This document shows, in pieces, positions 41,801 to 49,606 of a stretch of DNA of 64,000 bases (the first letter of the stretch is position 1; the number at the start of each line of letters is the position of its first letter). A program made the position numbers and the translations under genes. Under the pieces are notes generated by a model. It did not search any database. It was not told the origin of the DNA and was given only the letters and a program-made list of their open reading frames with translations. This DNA is from Chloroflexota bacterium (lineage in GTDB: Bacteria; Chloroflexota; Limnocylindria; Limnocylindrales; CSP1-4), in the NCBI GenBank assembly GCA_019637815.1, contig JAHBUZ010000003.1, positions 1-64,000 on the forward strand. The letters run 5' to 3'.

Positions 41801-42341
41801 GGAGCGACGCATCAAGCCGCTGCTGCCGATCCTTGGCCAGCGCGGCAAGGGCGCCATCATCCCGGCGGTCATGGCGGCTGCGCGTGCCAACGAGGTGGAG
41901 TACCTGCCGGATGGCGGCGCGCGGCTGGGTGGCCATGAGCTCGCCGCCGACGAGGTGGAGATCCAGGCGACGCCCCGACCGGGCACCGCGGTGGCCGATG
42001 ATGACGGCATCGTGGTGGTCATCGATACGGTGCTCACGGACGACCTGCGCGCGGAGGGCGATGCCCGGGAGCTGACGCGCGCCATCCAGGACCTGCGGCG
42101 GGCCGCCGGCCTGGAGCTGGATGCGCGGATCGTGGTGCTCGTGGCGGGCGACCCGGCCATCCTCGCGGCGCTCGCGCCGTGGCTCGACGGGGTCGCTCGG
42201 GACGTGCTCGCGGACTCCATCGAGACGAGCGATGCCCTCGGCGAGGAGAGCGCCGGGGCCACGGAGGTGCCGCTCTCCGGCGGATCGTTGCGGGTCTCGC
42301 TCCGGACGACGGCTGCCACGGGGTCGGGGACCGGGCGATGA
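38889..42341 (+). CDS. ileS: Isoleucyl-tRNA synthetase
   Basis: 1150 residues, class Ia synthetase of the long type. The ATP site HIGH motif is MGVHHAWG (near 66-73) and the KMSKS loop is PMHKSWGNAIE (near 678-688), both off the consensus. WTTTPWTLAANVAAAVG opens the CP1 editing domain, CRTCG-like zinc sites appear as CTRCG and CSRCG, and ITESFPGQFRNWFYSML lies before the KMSKS loop. The anticodon-binding helical domain and a C-terminal domain (from about 960) follow. It charges tRNA-Ile and starts the ileS-lspA-rluD-gmk-priA run, with an ATGA overlap into lspA. Specificity for Ile rests on overall similarity and on the lspA linkage. Confidence 0.92.
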   Translation: MPSSPTRPDRGASLRSLPAVPDFPAQEHRILEQWHARQTFARLRARNAGNEPWSFIDGPITANNPMGVHHAWGRTYKDLYQRFHAMLGQDQRYQNGFDCQGLWVEVNVERELGYTSKRDIERNGIDAFVRLCKQRVLTYAAVQTEQSIRLGMWMDWNDPDELRRLRDLLGQDPMQVTTIQGPDGPVTDTVEMLIGRLGLPDLGGSYFTFSNENNDLIWGFLAECHQRGWLYKGLDTMPWCTRCGTGISQMEMNEGYQDREDPGLTVRFPLVDRPGESLLVWTTTPWTLAANVAAAVGPELTYSLIEQGEDRFWVGKGTLKTALRGGFRVLTERPGADLVGWRYTGPFDELAAVQDAFAADGDRPAYEHRIVAWDEVGEDEGTGIVHIAPGCGAEDHALGKALDLPMVAPLSEDGHYEDGFGWLTGLDAHHVAARVVEDLEARGFFYHLEPYSHRYPHCWRCNTPLLFRVVDEWYISMGPVYDVPRGELTREQVDRSLRYQIMDVVDDIKWIPSFGYERELDWLRTMGDWMISKKRYWGLALPIWECTECDGFEVIGGREELHERAVAGWEEFEGHTPHRPYVDAVEVACSRCGAPARRVKDVGNPWLDAGIVPYSTLHYREDRTYWERWFPADFITESFPGQFRNWFYSMLAMSTVLRREPPFMSILGYATLFGEDGRPMHKSWGNAIEFNEAAERMGVDVMRWMYARQRPEDNILFGYHAADEARRELLVAWNVAAFLVTYANIAGWTPEGDGSGRLPTGSVPAGATVLDRWILSRAAGLATVAETAYADTDARGATLAIGAFIDDLSQWYLRRSRRRLSRNEDAADRDAAFATLHQALVAMLRVAAPVLPFLTDELYQVLVTEPLDLGTDDADSVHLSGWPAAELAPLRDEALEAAVADLRRAVELGRTLRSSAGIKVRQPLARLWLALPGGRLGGGITAEDEAALLSLLQDELNVREVQLIGDGSELVERRIKPLLPILGQRGKGAIIPAVMAAARANEVEYLPDGGARLGGHELAADEVEIQATPRPGTAVADDDGIVVVIDTVLTDDLRAEGDARELTRAIQDLRRAAGLELDARIVVLVAGDPAILAALAPWLDGVARDVLADSIETSDALGEESAGATEVPLSGGSLRVSLRTTAATGSGTGR

Positions 42342-43015
42342 GCACCGGCCACGTCGCTCGCATGCGGTCGTGGCATCCATGGGCCGTGTTCCTGGGCATC
42401 GCGAGCGTCGTGTTCGTGCTCGACCAGCTGTCCAAGGCGTGGGTGGAGGCGACGTTCTGGCTCGCCTCGGTCGCCGCACCCCCCGATTCGCCTGCCGCGC
42501 CCACGCCCGTCATCGGGGACCTGGTGCGCATCGCGCGGACCTGGAACGATGGCGGGATCTTCGGCCTGTTCGGCTCCTCTGCGACCATCCTGGGGCTCGC
42601 GAGCCTCGTGGTGGTGGGGGTCATCGTGTGGGTGCAGGCGACCCAGGGCGCACGCAACCCGCTCCTGACGGTGGCGCTGGGACTGCTGCTCGGCGGGGCC
42701 GTGGGCAACCTGGTCGACCGGCTCCGGCTGGGCTATGTCGTCGACTGGGTGGACATGGGCATCGGGGAGCTGCGCTTCTACACCTTCAACGTCGCGGACG
42801 CGGCGGTGTCCATCGCGGTCGTGCTGCTCATCGGCATGGGGCTGCTGGGGACGCGCCTGGGCTGGCTCGTGGGCGCGGGGTCGAGCGACACTGCGGGCGC
42901 TGACGGTGGCGTCCCGGGTGGTCCCTCGGCATCGGCCGCGGCGCCTGGCTCGGCTGCGCCGTCGCCCGGGTCGGCAGGCGCCGACCGATCGATCACCAAC
43001 GGCGGGCATCCATGA
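42338..43015 (+). CDS. lspA: Lipoprotein signal peptidase (signal peptidase II)
   Basis: 225 residues from the ATG overlapping the ileS stop. Four membrane helices. The aspartyl dyad lies in GNLVDRLRLGYVVDW and FNVADAAVSIAV. Another conserved block is ARTWNDGGIFGLFG (usual NxGxAFG). It cleaves signal peptides from lipid-modified prolipoproteins, such as the SecD-head lipoprotein encoded at 8373. The C-terminal 45 residues (Gly/Ala/Ser/Pro-rich) are an extra tail. Overlaps rluD by four bases. Confidence 0.95.
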   Translation: MSTGHVARMRSWHPWAVFLGIASVVFVLDQLSKAWVEATFWLASVAAPPDSPAAPTPVIGDLVRIARTWNDGGIFGLFGSSATILGLASLVVVGVIVWVQATQGARNPLLTVALGLLLGGAVGNLVDRLRLGYVVDWVDMGIGELRFYTFNVADAAVSIAVVLLIGMGLLGTRLGWLVGAGSSDTAGADGGVPGGPSASAAAPGSAAPSPGSAGADRSITNGGHP

Positions 43016-43959
43016 GCGCCATCCGGGTCCTGGTCCCCGAGGCGGGAGCGGGTGGTCGCGCGGATCGCTTCCTCGCCGATGCGTCCGGGCTGTCACGCGC
43101 GCAGATGCAGCGGCTCATCTCGGACGGCCGCGTGACCCTGGACGGCGTGCCGGTCCGGGCGAAGGACCAGCTGGAGCCCGGCCGCACGGTGCTCGTGGAT
43201 GTCCCGGAGGCCGCCCCGGTGACCATCCAGCCCGAGTCCATGGACCTCGACATCGTGTACCAGGATGACGACCTGCTCATCATCGACAAGCCTGCGGGGG
43301 TGGTCACCCATCCGGCACCCGGCCACGACTCCGGTACGCTGGTGCACGGCCTCCTGGGGCTCGCGGCGGAGGAGGGCATCGAGCTGGGCACGCTGGGCGG
43401 CGCGGACCGGGCGGGCATCGTCCATCGGCTGGACCGGGACACGAGCGGCCTGCTCATGGTCGCCCGCACGGATGCCGCGCAGCTGGCGCTCCAGCAGCAG
43501 CTCCAGGCGCGGCGCATCAGCAAGCGCTACCAGGCACTGGTCTGGGGCTCGGTGACGGCGCAGCTCGGTCGCATCGAGGCGCCCATCGGACGCGATCCAC
43601 GGGACCGGATGCGGATGGCCATCGTGCCGGACGGCCGGGAGGCCATCACGCGCTATCGGGTCCGGGAGCGGTTCACGGGCTGGACGCTCCTGGAGCTGGA
43701 GCTCGTCACGGGCCGCACCCACCAGATCCGGGTCCACCTCGCGTCCATCGGCCACCCGGTGGCGGGTGACCGGATGTATGCGACGGGTGAGGCACGGCGA
43801 GGCCCGGACGGGCTCGACCGGATGTTCCTCCACGCCTGGCGGCTGGAGCTCGCCTCGCCGTCCGGGGATGGGTTGATCCGGGCGGAGGCGCCGCTGCCCG
43901 CGGACCTCGAGTCGGTGCTCGTGGGGTTGCGTGAGCGGGAGAGCGGGGTGCTCGGGTGA
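43012..43959 (+). CDS. rluD: RluA/RluD-family rRNA pseudouridine synthase
   Basis: 315 residues. N-terminal S4 RNA-binding domain (RADRFLADASGLSRAQMQRL; GRVTLDGVPV), then the synthase with DDDLLIIDKPAGVVTHP, the catalytic Asp in GIVHRLDRDTSGLLMVAR (near 137-154), and LELVTGRTHQIRVHLASIGH. RluD makes pseudouridines in helix 69 of 23S rRNA; other family members modify other sites, so the exact target is not certain. The lspA-rluD linkage supports the RluD call. ATGA overlaps at both ends. Confidence 0.92.
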   Translation: MSAIRVLVPEAGAGGRADRFLADASGLSRAQMQRLISDGRVTLDGVPVRAKDQLEPGRTVLVDVPEAAPVTIQPESMDLDIVYQDDDLLIIDKPAGVVTHPAPGHDSGTLVHGLLGLAAEEGIELGTLGGADRAGIVHRLDRDTSGLLMVARTDAAQLALQQQLQARRISKRYQALVWGSVTAQLGRIEAPIGRDPRDRMRMAIVPDGREAITRYRVRERFTGWTLLELELVTGRTHQIRVHLASIGHPVAGDRMYATGEARRGPDGLDRMFLHAWRLELASPSGDGLIRAEAPLPADLESVLVGLRERESGVLG

Positions 43960-44732
43960 GCGAGGTACGCGAGGACGCCGAGCTCGTGACGGGCCTCGGC
44001 GTCGGGCCCGCGTCGAGGGCCGTGCCGGATCCTGGGGTCGAGCCGGCGTCGGCGGGCGCGCCGGAGCCGGGGGTCGTGGATGGGACGGATCCGTCCGTCC
44101 TGCTCGTGCCGCCGCCACCGGAGCGGGTCCCCGGAGCGCCAGGTGCGGCGGTCATCATCATCTCGGGCCCGTCCGGCGTGGGCAAGGACACCATCATCGA
44201 TGCCATGCGCCGGACGCCGCACCCGGAGCGCCACTACGTCATCACCTGCACCACGCGCGACCGCCGCTGGTACGAGGAGGATGGCGTGGACTACCACTTC
44301 CTGACCGCGGAGCAGTTCCACGAGAAGCGACTGGCGGGCGGCTTCCTGGAGGCGTCCGAGGTGCATGGCCGGTGGTACGGCACGCCACGGGACCAGGTGG
44401 TGGAGGCGCTGACCGCGGGCCGCGATGCGTTGCTCAAGATCGACGTGACGGGCGCGCGGACGGTGCGTGCGGTGGTCCCGGAGGCGTTGCTGGTGTTCGT
44501 CGTGCCGCCATCGCTCGACGAGCTGCGTCGCCGGCTCGTGGGTCGCGACACGGAGCCCCCGGAGGCGCTCCGGCTGCGCTGGGAGAACGCGGCCAAGGAG
44601 CTGCTGCGCCAGAACGAGTACGACCACGTGGTCGTCAACCACACCGGGCACGCGGATGGGACCGCGGAGGAGATCGAGGCGATCATCGCGGCCGAGCATG
44701 CCGCGTACCCGGATCGCCGCCTGCGGGTCTGA
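43956..44732 (+). CDS. gmk: Guanylate kinase
   Basis: 258 residues from a GTG that overlaps rluD (GTGA). A 60-residue non-conserved N-terminal extension precedes AAVIIISGPSGVGKDTIIDA, whose P-loop GPSGVGKD is at 71-78. The GMP-binding block reads TTRDRRWYEEDGVDYHFLTA, where most enzymes have TTRxPRxGExxGxxY; the Pro-Arg is altered. GGFLEASEVHGRWYGTP and LKIDVTGARTVRAVVP follow. It phosphorylates GMP to GDP. Located between rluD and priA rather than in the usual gmk-rpoZ pair. Confidence 0.9.
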   Translation: MSEVREDAELVTGLGVGPASRAVPDPGVEPASAGAPEPGVVDGTDPSVLLVPPPPERVPGAPGAAVIIISGPSGVGKDTIIDAMRRTPHPERHYVITCTTRDRRWYEEDGVDYHFLTAEQFHEKRLAGGFLEASEVHGRWYGTPRDQVVEALTAGRDALLKIDVTGARTVRAVVPEALLVFVVPPSLDELRRRLVGRDTEPPEALRLRWENAAKELLRQNEYDHVVVNHTGHADGTAEEIEAIIAAEHAAYPDRRLRV

Positions 44733-44756
44733 GCATGGCGCCGGAGGGCGGGCAGG

Positions 44757-44871
44757 CTCGGGGAGTGCCGCGGTCGCGGGCCGTGCAGTGGTCGCGGAGC
44801 GTGCCACGGTCGCGGGGAGTGCCTTGGGCTCGGGGAGTGCGCCGTCCTGGGGGAGTGCGCCGTCCTCGGGG
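44757..44871. repeat. Degenerate 18-22 bp tandem repeats between gmk and priA
   Basis: About six units built on GGGGAGTGCC-GCGGTCGCG. The last two are exact 17-mers, GGGGAGTGCGCCGTCCT, at 44832-44848 and 44850-44866. The array fills the whole gap before the priA GTG, and scattered GGGGAGTG/GGGGAGCG copies recur inside priA near 45250-45295. Confidence 0.7.
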
Positions 44872-44880
44872 TACCGCGGT

Positions 44881-47379
44881 GTGAGCCGGCTGGTCGACGT
44901 CGCCGTGGATGCGCCGGGTGTCCTCGGTGGCGTGCTCTACACCTGGTCGGTGCCGCCGACGCTCGCTGACCTCGCGGTGGGTGAGGCGGTGCTGGTGGGC
45001 TACGGTCGACGCGAGGCGGTGGGCGTGGTGCTCCAGGAGCATCCACCGGGTGACGAGCCGGTCGATGTGAAGCCCGTGCTCGCGCGGATCCGCAGCGACG
45101 GGCCACTGCTGACGCCACTCCAGGCACGACTCGCGGTCCACGTGACGCGGACCTACCTCGCGCCGGCGGGGATGGTGGTGCGCCAGATGCTGCCACCCCA
45201 TGAGCTCGAGCGGCTCGACCAGGTGGTGGTCGCAGCGGGACTGCCGGGTGAGGGGAGTGCGGGACCACCGGGGAGCGGGGCCGCCCCAGGGAGTGCTGCC
45301 GCCCTCGACGCGCGCATCGTGGCAGCTGTCGATGCTGCCCGGGAGATCCTCGTCGATGACCTGGTCCGCGACGTGGCCCTCGACGGCAAGCGCGCGACCC
45401 TCCTGCGTCGTGTCCGGGCCCTCGAGGCTGCGGGCCACCTGCGCGTGGAGTGGCGCCTCCGACCGACAGCGGTGCGGATACGCCAGGAGCGTCGGGCGAC
45501 CCTCTCGATCGCCGGCCGCACGGCCGCGGACCTGCTGTCACGCGACGAGCGACCACCCGGCGCCCGACCGGGCCTTCGCCAGGTGGCGCTCATCCGGGAG
45601 CTCGCCGCCCAGCCTGACGGCTGGGAGGAGCCCACGGCTCGGCTCGCCGAGCGGCACGGCAGTGGCACGGTGAGCGGTCTGGTCCGCCGGGGCTGGCTGG
45701 AGCTGGTCGTTGCGGACCGGGAGCGTCGACCCCTGGAGCACCGCGCGGTGGGTGACCGCGGCGCCCTGCCGGCTGGTGCGGACCTCGCGCCGGACCAGCG
45801 TGCCGTCGTCGACCGGCTGTCCCTCGCCAGCGCGACCCGCCGGCCCGACCCGGTGCTCCTCGATGGTGTCGTGGCGAGTGGCAAGACCGCCATCCACGTG
45901 ACGCTCGTGGAGCGGGCACTCGCGGCCGGTCGTGACGCGCTCGTGCTCGTGCCGGAGGTCTCGTTGGCGCTGCCGCTCGTGGACCGCCTGCGTCACGACC
46001 TGGGCATCGAGCCGGTGCTGCTCCACAGCGGACTCTCGGAGGGCGAGCGTGCCGACGAGTGGCGACGTCTCCGCCGCGCCACGACCCCCCAGGTGGTCGT
46101 GGGGACCCGCCTCGCGATCCTCGCGCCGGTCCGCGATCCCGGGGTCATCGTCGTGGACGAGGAACACGACCCGGCCTACAAGTCCGACCGGACCCCCCGG
46201 ATCCAGGCGCGTGACCTCGCCATCGTGCTGGGCCGGCTGGCCGCCGCGCCGGTGCTGCTCGGCAGCGCGACGCCGGACCTCGTGACCATCGGTCGGGCCA
46301 GGGCGGGGGAGCTGGGCCATCTCCGACTGACCGGGCGGCGTGTCGGCCAGGCGCCGTCGGTGGAGGTCGTCGACCTGCGCGCGGAGCTCGCGGACGGCAA
46401 TCGGGGCCTCCTGTCGAGCGTGCTCGCGGAGGCGATCGGTGCGCTCGACCGGGACCGGGGTGAGCAGGCGATCCTGGTCATCAATCGACGAGGCTCGTCA
46501 TCGGTCGTCCTGTGTCGCGACTGTGGCTATGTCCAGGTCTGCCCGGAGTGCCATCGACCGCTCGTGTTCCATGCCACATCGATGGCGCTGCGCTGCCATC
46601 ACTGCGGTGCATCGGCCCCGCCGGCGCGTCGTTGCCCGTCCTGTGGCTCGGTGCGCATCCGGTACCTGGGTGGCGGCACGGAGAAGGTCGAGCACGAGGT
46701 GCGTGTCCGCTTTCCGGAGCTGCGGGTCGGTCGGCTCGACCGGGATGTCGCGGAGCGTCGGGGGGCCGCCGCTGCGGTGCTCGACGCGTTCAGCGCCGGT
46801 GAGCTGGACGTCCTGGTGGGCACGAGCCTGGTCACCAAGGGTCTCGACATCCCGGGGGTGACGCTGGTCGGCGTGGTGTCCGCGGACATCGCGCTGACGC
46901 TCCCCGACGAGCGTGCCGCGGAGCGGACCTGGCAGCTCCTTGCCCAGGCGGTGGGCAGGGCCGGCCGCGGCGACCTGCCGGGGCGGGCGATCATCCAGAG
47001 TTACCTGCCCGACCACCCGGCGATCGTGGCGGTGGCGACGGGTGATCCGGGGCCCTTCATCGAGGAGGAGCTGGGACGACGTCGGGGCTTCGGGAGCCCG
47101 CCATATGGGCGACTGGTGAAGCTGACCGTCGCGCTCGAGGACCGGACGCGCGCCGAGGCGGAGGCGGCGCGGATGGCGGACCGGCTGCGAGCTGCGGCTG
47201 CGGCCCGGCCCGATCCGACCAGCGCGAGCGTGCTCGGCCCGGTGGCCGCGTACATCGTGCGTCGCGCCGGCCGGTGGCGGTTCCACGTCGTGCTGCGCGG
47301 CGACGCGCCGCTCCAGGTCCTGGGTGGCGATCCGGGTGCGCCGTGGAGCGTGGACGTGGACCCGGAGAGCCTGCTGTAG
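44881..47379 (+). CDS. priA: Primosomal replication restart helicase PriA
   Basis: 832 residues from the GTG at 44881. The N-terminal 3'-strand binding domain starts VSRLVDVAVDAPGVLGGVLY and has GEAVLVGYGRREAVGVV. Helicase motif I is DGVVASGKTAIHVTL (P-loop near 329-336, GVVASGKT instead of GVTGSGKT). Motif II is VDEEHD, with YKSDRTPRIQARDLA after it. The zinc-binding region has four Cys pairs (CRDCGYVQVCPECHRPL; CHHCG; CPSCGS). GTEKVEHEV and LDRDVAERRG, then GTSLVTKGLDIPGVTLVGVV, complete it. It reloads the replisome at stalled forks. A Gly/Ala linker insertion lies near 120-135. Confidence 0.95.
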   Translation: MSRLVDVAVDAPGVLGGVLYTWSVPPTLADLAVGEAVLVGYGRREAVGVVLQEHPPGDEPVDVKPVLARIRSDGPLLTPLQARLAVHVTRTYLAPAGMVVRQMLPPHELERLDQVVVAAGLPGEGSAGPPGSGAAPGSAAALDARIVAAVDAAREILVDDLVRDVALDGKRATLLRRVRALEAAGHLRVEWRLRPTAVRIRQERRATLSIAGRTAADLLSRDERPPGARPGLRQVALIRELAAQPDGWEEPTARLAERHGSGTVSGLVRRGWLELVVADRERRPLEHRAVGDRGALPAGADLAPDQRAVVDRLSLASATRRPDPVLLDGVVASGKTAIHVTLVERALAAGRDALVLVPEVSLALPLVDRLRHDLGIEPVLLHSGLSEGERADEWRRLRRATTPQVVVGTRLAILAPVRDPGVIVVDEEHDPAYKSDRTPRIQARDLAIVLGRLAAAPVLLGSATPDLVTIGRARAGELGHLRLTGRRVGQAPSVEVVDLRAELADGNRGLLSSVLAEAIGALDRDRGEQAILVINRRGSSSVVLCRDCGYVQVCPECHRPLVFHATSMALRCHHCGASAPPARRCPSCGSVRIRYLGGGTEKVEHEVRVRFPELRVGRLDRDVAERRGAAAAVLDAFSAGELDVLVGTSLVTKGLDIPGVTLVGVVSADIALTLPDERAAERTWQLLAQAVGRAGRGDLPGRAIIQSYLPDHPAIVAVATGDPGPFIEEELGRRRGFGSPPYGRLVKLTVALEDRTRAEAEAARMADRLRAAAAARPDPTSASVLGPVAAYIVRRAGRWRFHVVLRGDAPLQVLGGDPGAPWSVDVDPESLL

Positions 47380-47444
47380 GCGGGCGACCGCACTCCCCGC
47401 CGGTTGCCGCACCGCCCCGCAGGACACCCCGCTCCCCGATGACG

Positions 47445-47450
47445 TAGCGT
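47445..47450 (+). promoter_or_regulatory. -10 box (TAGCGT) of the AraC-type gene
   Basis: TAGCGT ends 7 bases before the ATG at 47458, a leaderless arrangement. Confidence 0.4.
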
Positions 47451-47457
47451 TCCGCCC

Positions 47458-47937
47458 ATGGGTCGTGACACGGAGGACCTCAACCGGCGGCTGCTGCGTG
47501 CCCGCGACACGATGGATCGCGCGTACGCCGAGCCACTCGACGTTCGGGCGGTCGCGGCGGTCGCCCATGTCACGGCGGCCCACTTCAGCCGGAGCTTCCG
47601 CGCCACGTTCGGCGAGACGCCCCATCGCTATCTCCAGCGTCGTCGCGTGGAGCGGGCGATGTTCCTGCTCCGCGAGACCGATCGGAGCATCACGGACATC
47701 TGCCTCGACGTCGGCTGCACGAGCCTGGGCACGTTCAGTCGCACCTTCCGCGAGATCGTGGGTGAGACCCCGACCGCGTATCGAGCGGCGCACGAGCCGA
47801 TGGTTGCACCCGGCTGCGTCCAGATGGCCGCCATGCGTCCCCGGGACCCGGTGACCACGGCCCCGCCGCGCGACCCACTGCCGGCCGCCAGCGACGGAGC
47901 AGTTTCGGAGAAGCGTCCACGGGCGACGGCTGGCTAG
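47458..47937 (+). CDS. AraC-family transcriptional regulator
   Basis: 159 residues. The DNA-binding domain is at residues 12-110 with two helix-turn-helices: AEPLDVRAVAAVAHVTAAHF (first) and RSITDICLDVGCTSLGTFSR (second), then FREIVGETPTAYR, the classic AraC signature end. No separate sensor domain is present; the C-terminal 45 residues are Pro/Arg-rich. Stand-alone AraC domains of this size are often paired with VOC/glyoxalase proteins, as here, and probably control that gene and themselves. Confidence 0.9.
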   Translation: MGRDTEDLNRRLLRARDTMDRAYAEPLDVRAVAAVAHVTAAHFSRSFRATFGETPHRYLQRRRVERAMFLLRETDRSITDICLDVGCTSLGTFSRTFREIVGETPTAYRAAHEPMVAPGCVQMAAMRPRDPVTTAPPRDPLPAASDGAVSEKRPRATAG

Positions 47938-47940
47938 CAT
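47935..47940 (+). promoter_or_regulatory. -10 box (TAGCAT) of the VOC gene
   Basis: TAGCAT overlaps the stop codon of the AraC-type gene and lies 36 bases before the VOC start, which has an AGGAG ribosome site. The VOC gene may thus have its own promoter. Confidence 0.35.
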
Positions 47941-47976
47941 CCGGCTCGTCCGCCAGTCACCGCACAGGAGCCCAGG

Positions 47977-48408
47977 ATGATCAGCCGCATCGACGTCGCC
48001 ACCATCTACGTCCTCGACAAGCAGCAGGCGCTCGACTTCTACGTCGGGACGCTCGGCCTCGAGGTCGGCCATGACGTGACCCAGGGGTCGTATCGCTGGC
48101 TCACGGTCCGGGTGCCGGGCGACCGGGGTGTCGAGATCTCGCTCGAGCAGCCGGGTCCGCCGCTCCACGATGACGCGACCGCCGACCAGATCCGGGCGCT
48201 CATCACGAAGGGCGCGCTGGGCGGCCTGGTGCTCCACTCGCCCGATGTCCGGGCGTTCCACGCGACACTTGTGGAGCGTGGCGTGACCGACTTCACCCAG
48301 GAGCCCACCAAACACTTCTACGGCACGGACATGGGTCTCCGGGATCCGTTCGGCAACGCCATCCGGGTGCTGGAGCGGGGCAGGGCACGAGTCGAGGCGG
48401 ACGCATAG
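47977..48408 (+). CDS. VOC-family (glyoxalase/bleomycin-resistance fold) protein
   Basis: 143 residues with two beta-alpha-beta-beta-beta modules: IDVATIYVLDKQQALDFYVG and TLGLEVGHD, then VRAFHATLVERGVTDF and GLRDPFGNAIRVLE. The usual metal ligands (His, Glu) are only partly evident (a Glu near the end in IRVLE). Such AraC-linked VOC proteins are widespread and mostly uncharacterised; they may bind or modify small molecules. Ends in front of a bidirectional hairpin. Confidence 0.88.
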   Translation: MISRIDVATIYVLDKQQALDFYVGTLGLEVGHDVTQGSYRWLTVRVPGDRGVEISLEQPGPPLHDDATADQIRALITKGALGGLVLHSPDVRAFHATLVERGVTDFTQEPTKHFYGTDMGLRDPFGNAIRVLERGRARVEADA

Positions 48409-48411
48409 GGA

Positions 48412-48440
48412 ACGGCCCCGCGAGGTCGTCGCGGGGCCGT
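48412..48440. terminator. Bidirectional hairpin between VOC and the YegP-like gene
   Basis: A perfect 12-bp stem (ACGGCCCCGCGA / TCGCGGGGCCGT) with loop GGTCG, four bases after the VOC stop and 44 bases beyond the minus-strand YegP-like stop. It can serve both convergent transcripts. Confidence 0.7.
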
Positions 48441-48483
48441 CCAGGGCTGTCGTCGGGGCCGATGATGCCGGCCCGGCATCGAC

Positions 48484-48825
48484 TCAGTCGTCGGTGGTCA
48501 GGTCCTTGAGCTCGGCGTCCGGCGCGTTCTTCTGGACGGACTCGATGCCCGCGTCACGCGACGAGGCGCTCGAGTACATCTGGCTCTGACCGATCACCTG
48601 GCCGTTGCCGGCCTTGAGCGTGAAGTAGGGCGAGCCGTCCTTGCCCTCGAGGCGGTCGAACTTCGTGTCGTCGACCGCGTTGCGACGCACCGAGTCGATG
48701 CCGTTGGTGGCGCTCGCCTTCGCCTCGTACATCTCGCTGGACAGGATGATCTGGCCATTGCCGGCGAGCAGGTTGAAGAAGAACTTGTCGTTCTTGGAGC
48801 GCTTGAGCTCGAACGAACCTGCCAT
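48484..48825 (-). CDS. Tandem DUF1508 (YegP-like) protein
   Basis: 113 residues from the ATG at 48825. Two copies of the short DUF1508 motif: SFELKRSKNDKFFFNLLAGN with GQIILSSEMYEAKASATNGI, and TKFDRLEGKDGSPYFTLKAG with GQVIGQSQMYSS. YegP of E. coli is a small two-repeat beta-rich protein of unknown function, often stress-induced. A GGGAGGG lies 15 bases upstream of the ATG. It is convergent with the VOC gene and divergent from def. Confidence 0.9.
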   Translation of the reverse strand: MAGSFELKRSKNDKFFFNLLAGNGQIILSSEMYEAKASATNGIDSVRRNAVDDTKFDRLEGKDGSPYFTLKAGNGQVIGQSQMYSSASSRDAGIESVQKNAPDAELKDLTTDD

Positions 48826-48962
48826 GTGTGCGTGTCCCTCCCTGAGTCGATGGGTCGAAGTCTCTCCCGGTGCAGTCGATACCATATCCGGGCGGAGCCT
48901 GCCTCACAGGACACGGCCGGCCGACGTGTCGTTCGCGTTCGGCGACCGGTCGGCGGGCTGGG

Positions 48963-48968
48963 TATCCT
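48963..48968 (+). promoter_or_regulatory. -10 box (TATCCT) of def-fmt
   Basis: TATCCT ends 7 bases before the def ATG (leaderless). Confidence 0.45.
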
Positions 48969-48975
48969 TCCGGCC

Positions 48976-49569
48976 ATGACCCTCCGACCCATCGTGACCC
49001 TGGGTGACCCGCGCCTGCGCATGGTCGGCACCCCCATCACCAGCTTCGGCGCCACGCTCCACGAGCTGCTGGACGACATGACCCAGACGATGCGTGACGC
49101 GCCTGGCGTGGGCATCGCGGCCCAGCAGGTGGGGGAGGCGCTCCAGCTGTGCGTCATCGAGGTGGATGGCGAGCTGTACGAGGTCGCCAACCCGGAGATC
49201 GTGCATCTGTCGGGCGAGCAGGAGGACTACGAGGGCTGTCTGTCCGTGCCTGGCTTCGTGGGTGTCCGGAAGCGTGCGGACCACGCCGTGATGATCGGCC
49301 AGGACCGCGACGGGAAGCGCATCCGCATCGCCGGCAGCGGCCTCCTGGCACGCGCCATCCAGCACGAGTACGACCATCTCCAGGGCACGCTGTATCTCGA
49401 CGCCCTCGACCCCGCGGCCCTCATCCCGGCCTCCAGGCTCGACGAGGATGAGGACGAGGACGAGTCACCCGAGGCGGCACGACTCCGTGAGCGACGCCGG
49501 GCCCGCCGCGCCGCGAAGGCCTCGATCGACGCGGCGACCGAGGCTGCCGACGCGGCAACGGGCGCCTGA
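48976..49569 (+). CDS. def: Peptide deformylase
   Basis: 197 residues. Motif 1 GVGIAAQQV (canonical GxGLAAxQ), motif 2 EGCLSVPG with the Cys metal ligand, motif 3 QHEYDHLQG with both His ligands and the catalytic Glu. It removes the formyl group from nascent chains. The C-terminal 45 residues are acidic then Arg/Ala-rich. The start is fixed by TATCCT and by the family N-terminus RPIVTLGDPRLR. Followed by fmt after 37 bases, the usual pair. Confidence 0.96.
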   Translation: MTLRPIVTLGDPRLRMVGTPITSFGATLHELLDDMTQTMRDAPGVGIAAQQVGEALQLCVIEVDGELYEVANPEIVHLSGEQEDYEGCLSVPGFVGVRKRADHAVMIGQDRDGKRIRIAGSGLLARAIQHEYDHLQGTLYLDALDPAALIPASRLDEDEDEDESPEAARLRERRRARRAAKASIDAATEAADAATGA

Positions 49570-49606
49570 GCCGACCTGCCGGGTCCCGGTCACGCGGGCC
49601 GTGGTC

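Noticed and set aside
39717-42479. 920-residue antisense frame under ileS
   Set aside because: Pure shadow of the synthetase gene with Arg/His-rich composition and no family resemblance.
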